The notes beneath the pieces are model-generated. The model saw only the letters and a list, made by a program, of their open reading frames with translations. It was not told where the DNA came from and ran no database searches. Positions 63,057 through 64,000 of a stretch of DNA of 64,000 nucleotides are shown piece by piece (positions within the stretch are counted from its first letter, which is position 1; each line of letters begins with the position of its first letter). Both the position numbers and the translations under genes were made by a program. The stretch lies in NCBI RefSeq assembly GCF_024436035.1, contig NZ_JANFNG010000002.1, positions 372,001-436,000 on the forward strand, read 5' to 3'. Origin of the DNA: Streptomyces humicola (lineage in GTDB: Bacteria; Actinomycetota; Actinomycetes; Streptomycetales; Streptomycetaceae).

Positions 63057-64000
63057 ATGCGTCCATCTCCTGCTCCTGCCGGGCCGGACGAGGTCGCGGC
63101 GCGCCTCGGGCTCGGGCCGGGACACCGCCGGTGGCTCACCACGTTGGCCGCCGTCGGCCAGCCGCCGGACCCGACGCCACGTGACGGTCCCCGCGAGACT
63201 GCCGCTGTGCTGCGCCGTCTTGGTCTTTCCGGGCAGGATGCGGCGGAGGCGGCCGGGTTCGCGCCCTGCCCCGATAAGGAGCCGGAGCTGTGGTGGCTGC
63301 TGGAGCGGTGCCGCCATCTGCTGGCCCGCTCCCTGGGCGAGCCGGGGCCCGCGTGGCAGTGGCCGTCGTTGCCCGCGGCTCTCGGCGGGCACGGCCGCTG
63401 GTTCTTCGTCCACGTCTTCCTCGCCGCGGCGCCCGACGTCCGCAGCTGGAGCGCCGCCCGCGGGATCCCGGGTGATGTCGTCGACGCGACGCTCGCCGAC
63501 CTCGGGGAGAAGGTGGGCCTGCACCGCGTGATGCACGGAGTCGGGGGGCTGGACAAGCAGGACTGGTTCACGCTGCATTTCCGGGGCGCCGTCCACCGGC
63601 TGGGCGCGCTGCAGTACGAGCGGGTGGTGCTGGCCCGCGGGACGGTCCCCGGGGTGGAGGGCGCCGCGCTGAGCCTGCACATCCCGGCGGAGGGTCCGCT
63701 GACGCCGGACGCCTGCGAGGAGTCGCTTCGCCGGGCTCGCGCGTTCTTCCCGGCGTGCTTTCCGCACTGGCCGGCCCAGCGGGTGGTGTGTGTCTCCTGG
63801 CTGCTGGATCCCCAGCTCGCCCGGTATCTGGGTCCGGAGACCAACATCATGCGGTTCCAGCGCCGTTTCCGGCTCGCCGCGCCCGGCGAAGGCGGTTACC
63901 CGGGTGACGGGCCCATCGTGGAGTTCGTCTTCCGCGCCGCTTCCCCGGTGGCCGTGGACCAGCTGCCGCGGCGCACCACGCTGCAACGTGCGGTGGCCGA
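63057..64000 (+). CDS. Acyltransferase-domain protein (partial, runs off the end)
   Basis: An open frame of 314 codons continues beyond the window without a stop and has high third-position GC. The first 110 residues are helical with Trp-rich motifs (ELWWLLERCRHLLA), and the second part (WFTLHFRGAVHRLGALQYERV) is typical of streptomycete acyltransferase-domain proteins that have a GNAT-like fold (DUF5596 type). No signal peptide. The product may transfer an acyl group in specialised metabolism; the adjacent divergent SDR could act on the same compound, but this is inference. Confidence 0.7.
   Translation, partial: MRPSPAPAGPDEVAARLGLGPGHRRWLTTLAAVGQPPDPTPRDGPRETAAVLRRLGLSGQDAAEAAGFAPCPDKEPELWWLLERCRHLLARSLGEPGPAWQWPSLPAALGGHGRWFFVHVFLAAAPDVRSWSAARGIPGDVVDATLADLGEKVGLHRVMHGVGGLDKQDWFTLHFRGAVHRLGALQYERVVLARGTVPGVEGAALSLHIPAEGPLTPDACEESLRRARAFFPACFPHWPAQRVVCVSWLLDPQLARYLGPETNIMRFQRRFRLAAPGEGGYPGDGPIVEFVFRAASPVAVDQLPRRTTLQRAVA

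Overview
The window is high-GC actinobacterial DNA with strong G/C bias at third codon positions, many Tat/Sec-secreted proteins, a Ser/Thr protein kinase next to FHA domains, one rare TTA (bldA-type) codon and a DUF6777 protein. All of this points to Streptomyces or a close relative. There are no rRNA, tRNA, CRISPR or prophage genes and no recognisable transposase. The mix of central metabolism, secreted proteins and at least eight gene remnants suggests the transition from chromosome core to arm.

Layout. 0-3.4 kb: a secreted phosphodiester glycosidase, pseudouridine-5'-phosphate glycosidase (psuG) and a MerR regulator. 3.4-9.2 kb: a four-gene fatty-acid beta-oxidation operon on the minus strand (alpha-methylacyl-CoA racemase, acyl-CoA dehydrogenase, thiolase, FadB-type fusion) with a perfect 17-bp dyad at its head. 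9.4-17.8 kb: Tex, a VOC protein, an S15 peptidase, a degenerate polysaccharide deacetylase, a small secreted repeat protein and an M50/CBS protease. 18-26.6 kb: an Aquifex-type aconitase, a DrrAB-like ABC exporter followed by a ruined histidine kinase gene, phosphoketolase, and a sugar-binding lipoprotein whose permease genes are gone.

27-41 kb: secreted and surface proteins (Arg/His-rich protein, beta-propeller phosphoesterase, trypsin-like protease, SH3 protein, two tandem surface paralogues, SGNH hydrolase), a two-component system, HIBCH and a DUF402 protein. 41-47 kb: a signalling cassette of FHA-FHA-ABC transporter, small soluble protein, Ser/Thr kinase, DUF6777 membrane protein and phosphoesterase, resembling the Rv1747/PknF arrangement of mycobacteria. 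47-61 kb: amidase, then a GAF regulator and aldehyde dehydrogenase. Their usual partner, a DUF779 protein, lies 8 kb away behind a block of GNAT, TTA-containing, permease and phosphoesterase genes. 61-64 kb: a secreted SGNH esterase, an SDR and an acyltransferase that runs off the end.

The beta-oxidation set would convert branched or straight acyl-CoAs to acetyl-CoA, and aconitase and phosphoketolase act in nearby central carbon routes. The GAF regulator, dehydrogenase and DUF779 protein are likely an aldehyde or alcohol oxidation unit. Fragments of a transglycosylase, an F420-reductase-like protein, a MaoC dehydratase, a histidine kinase, a sugar permease and an unidentified protein show repeated gene loss in this stretch.
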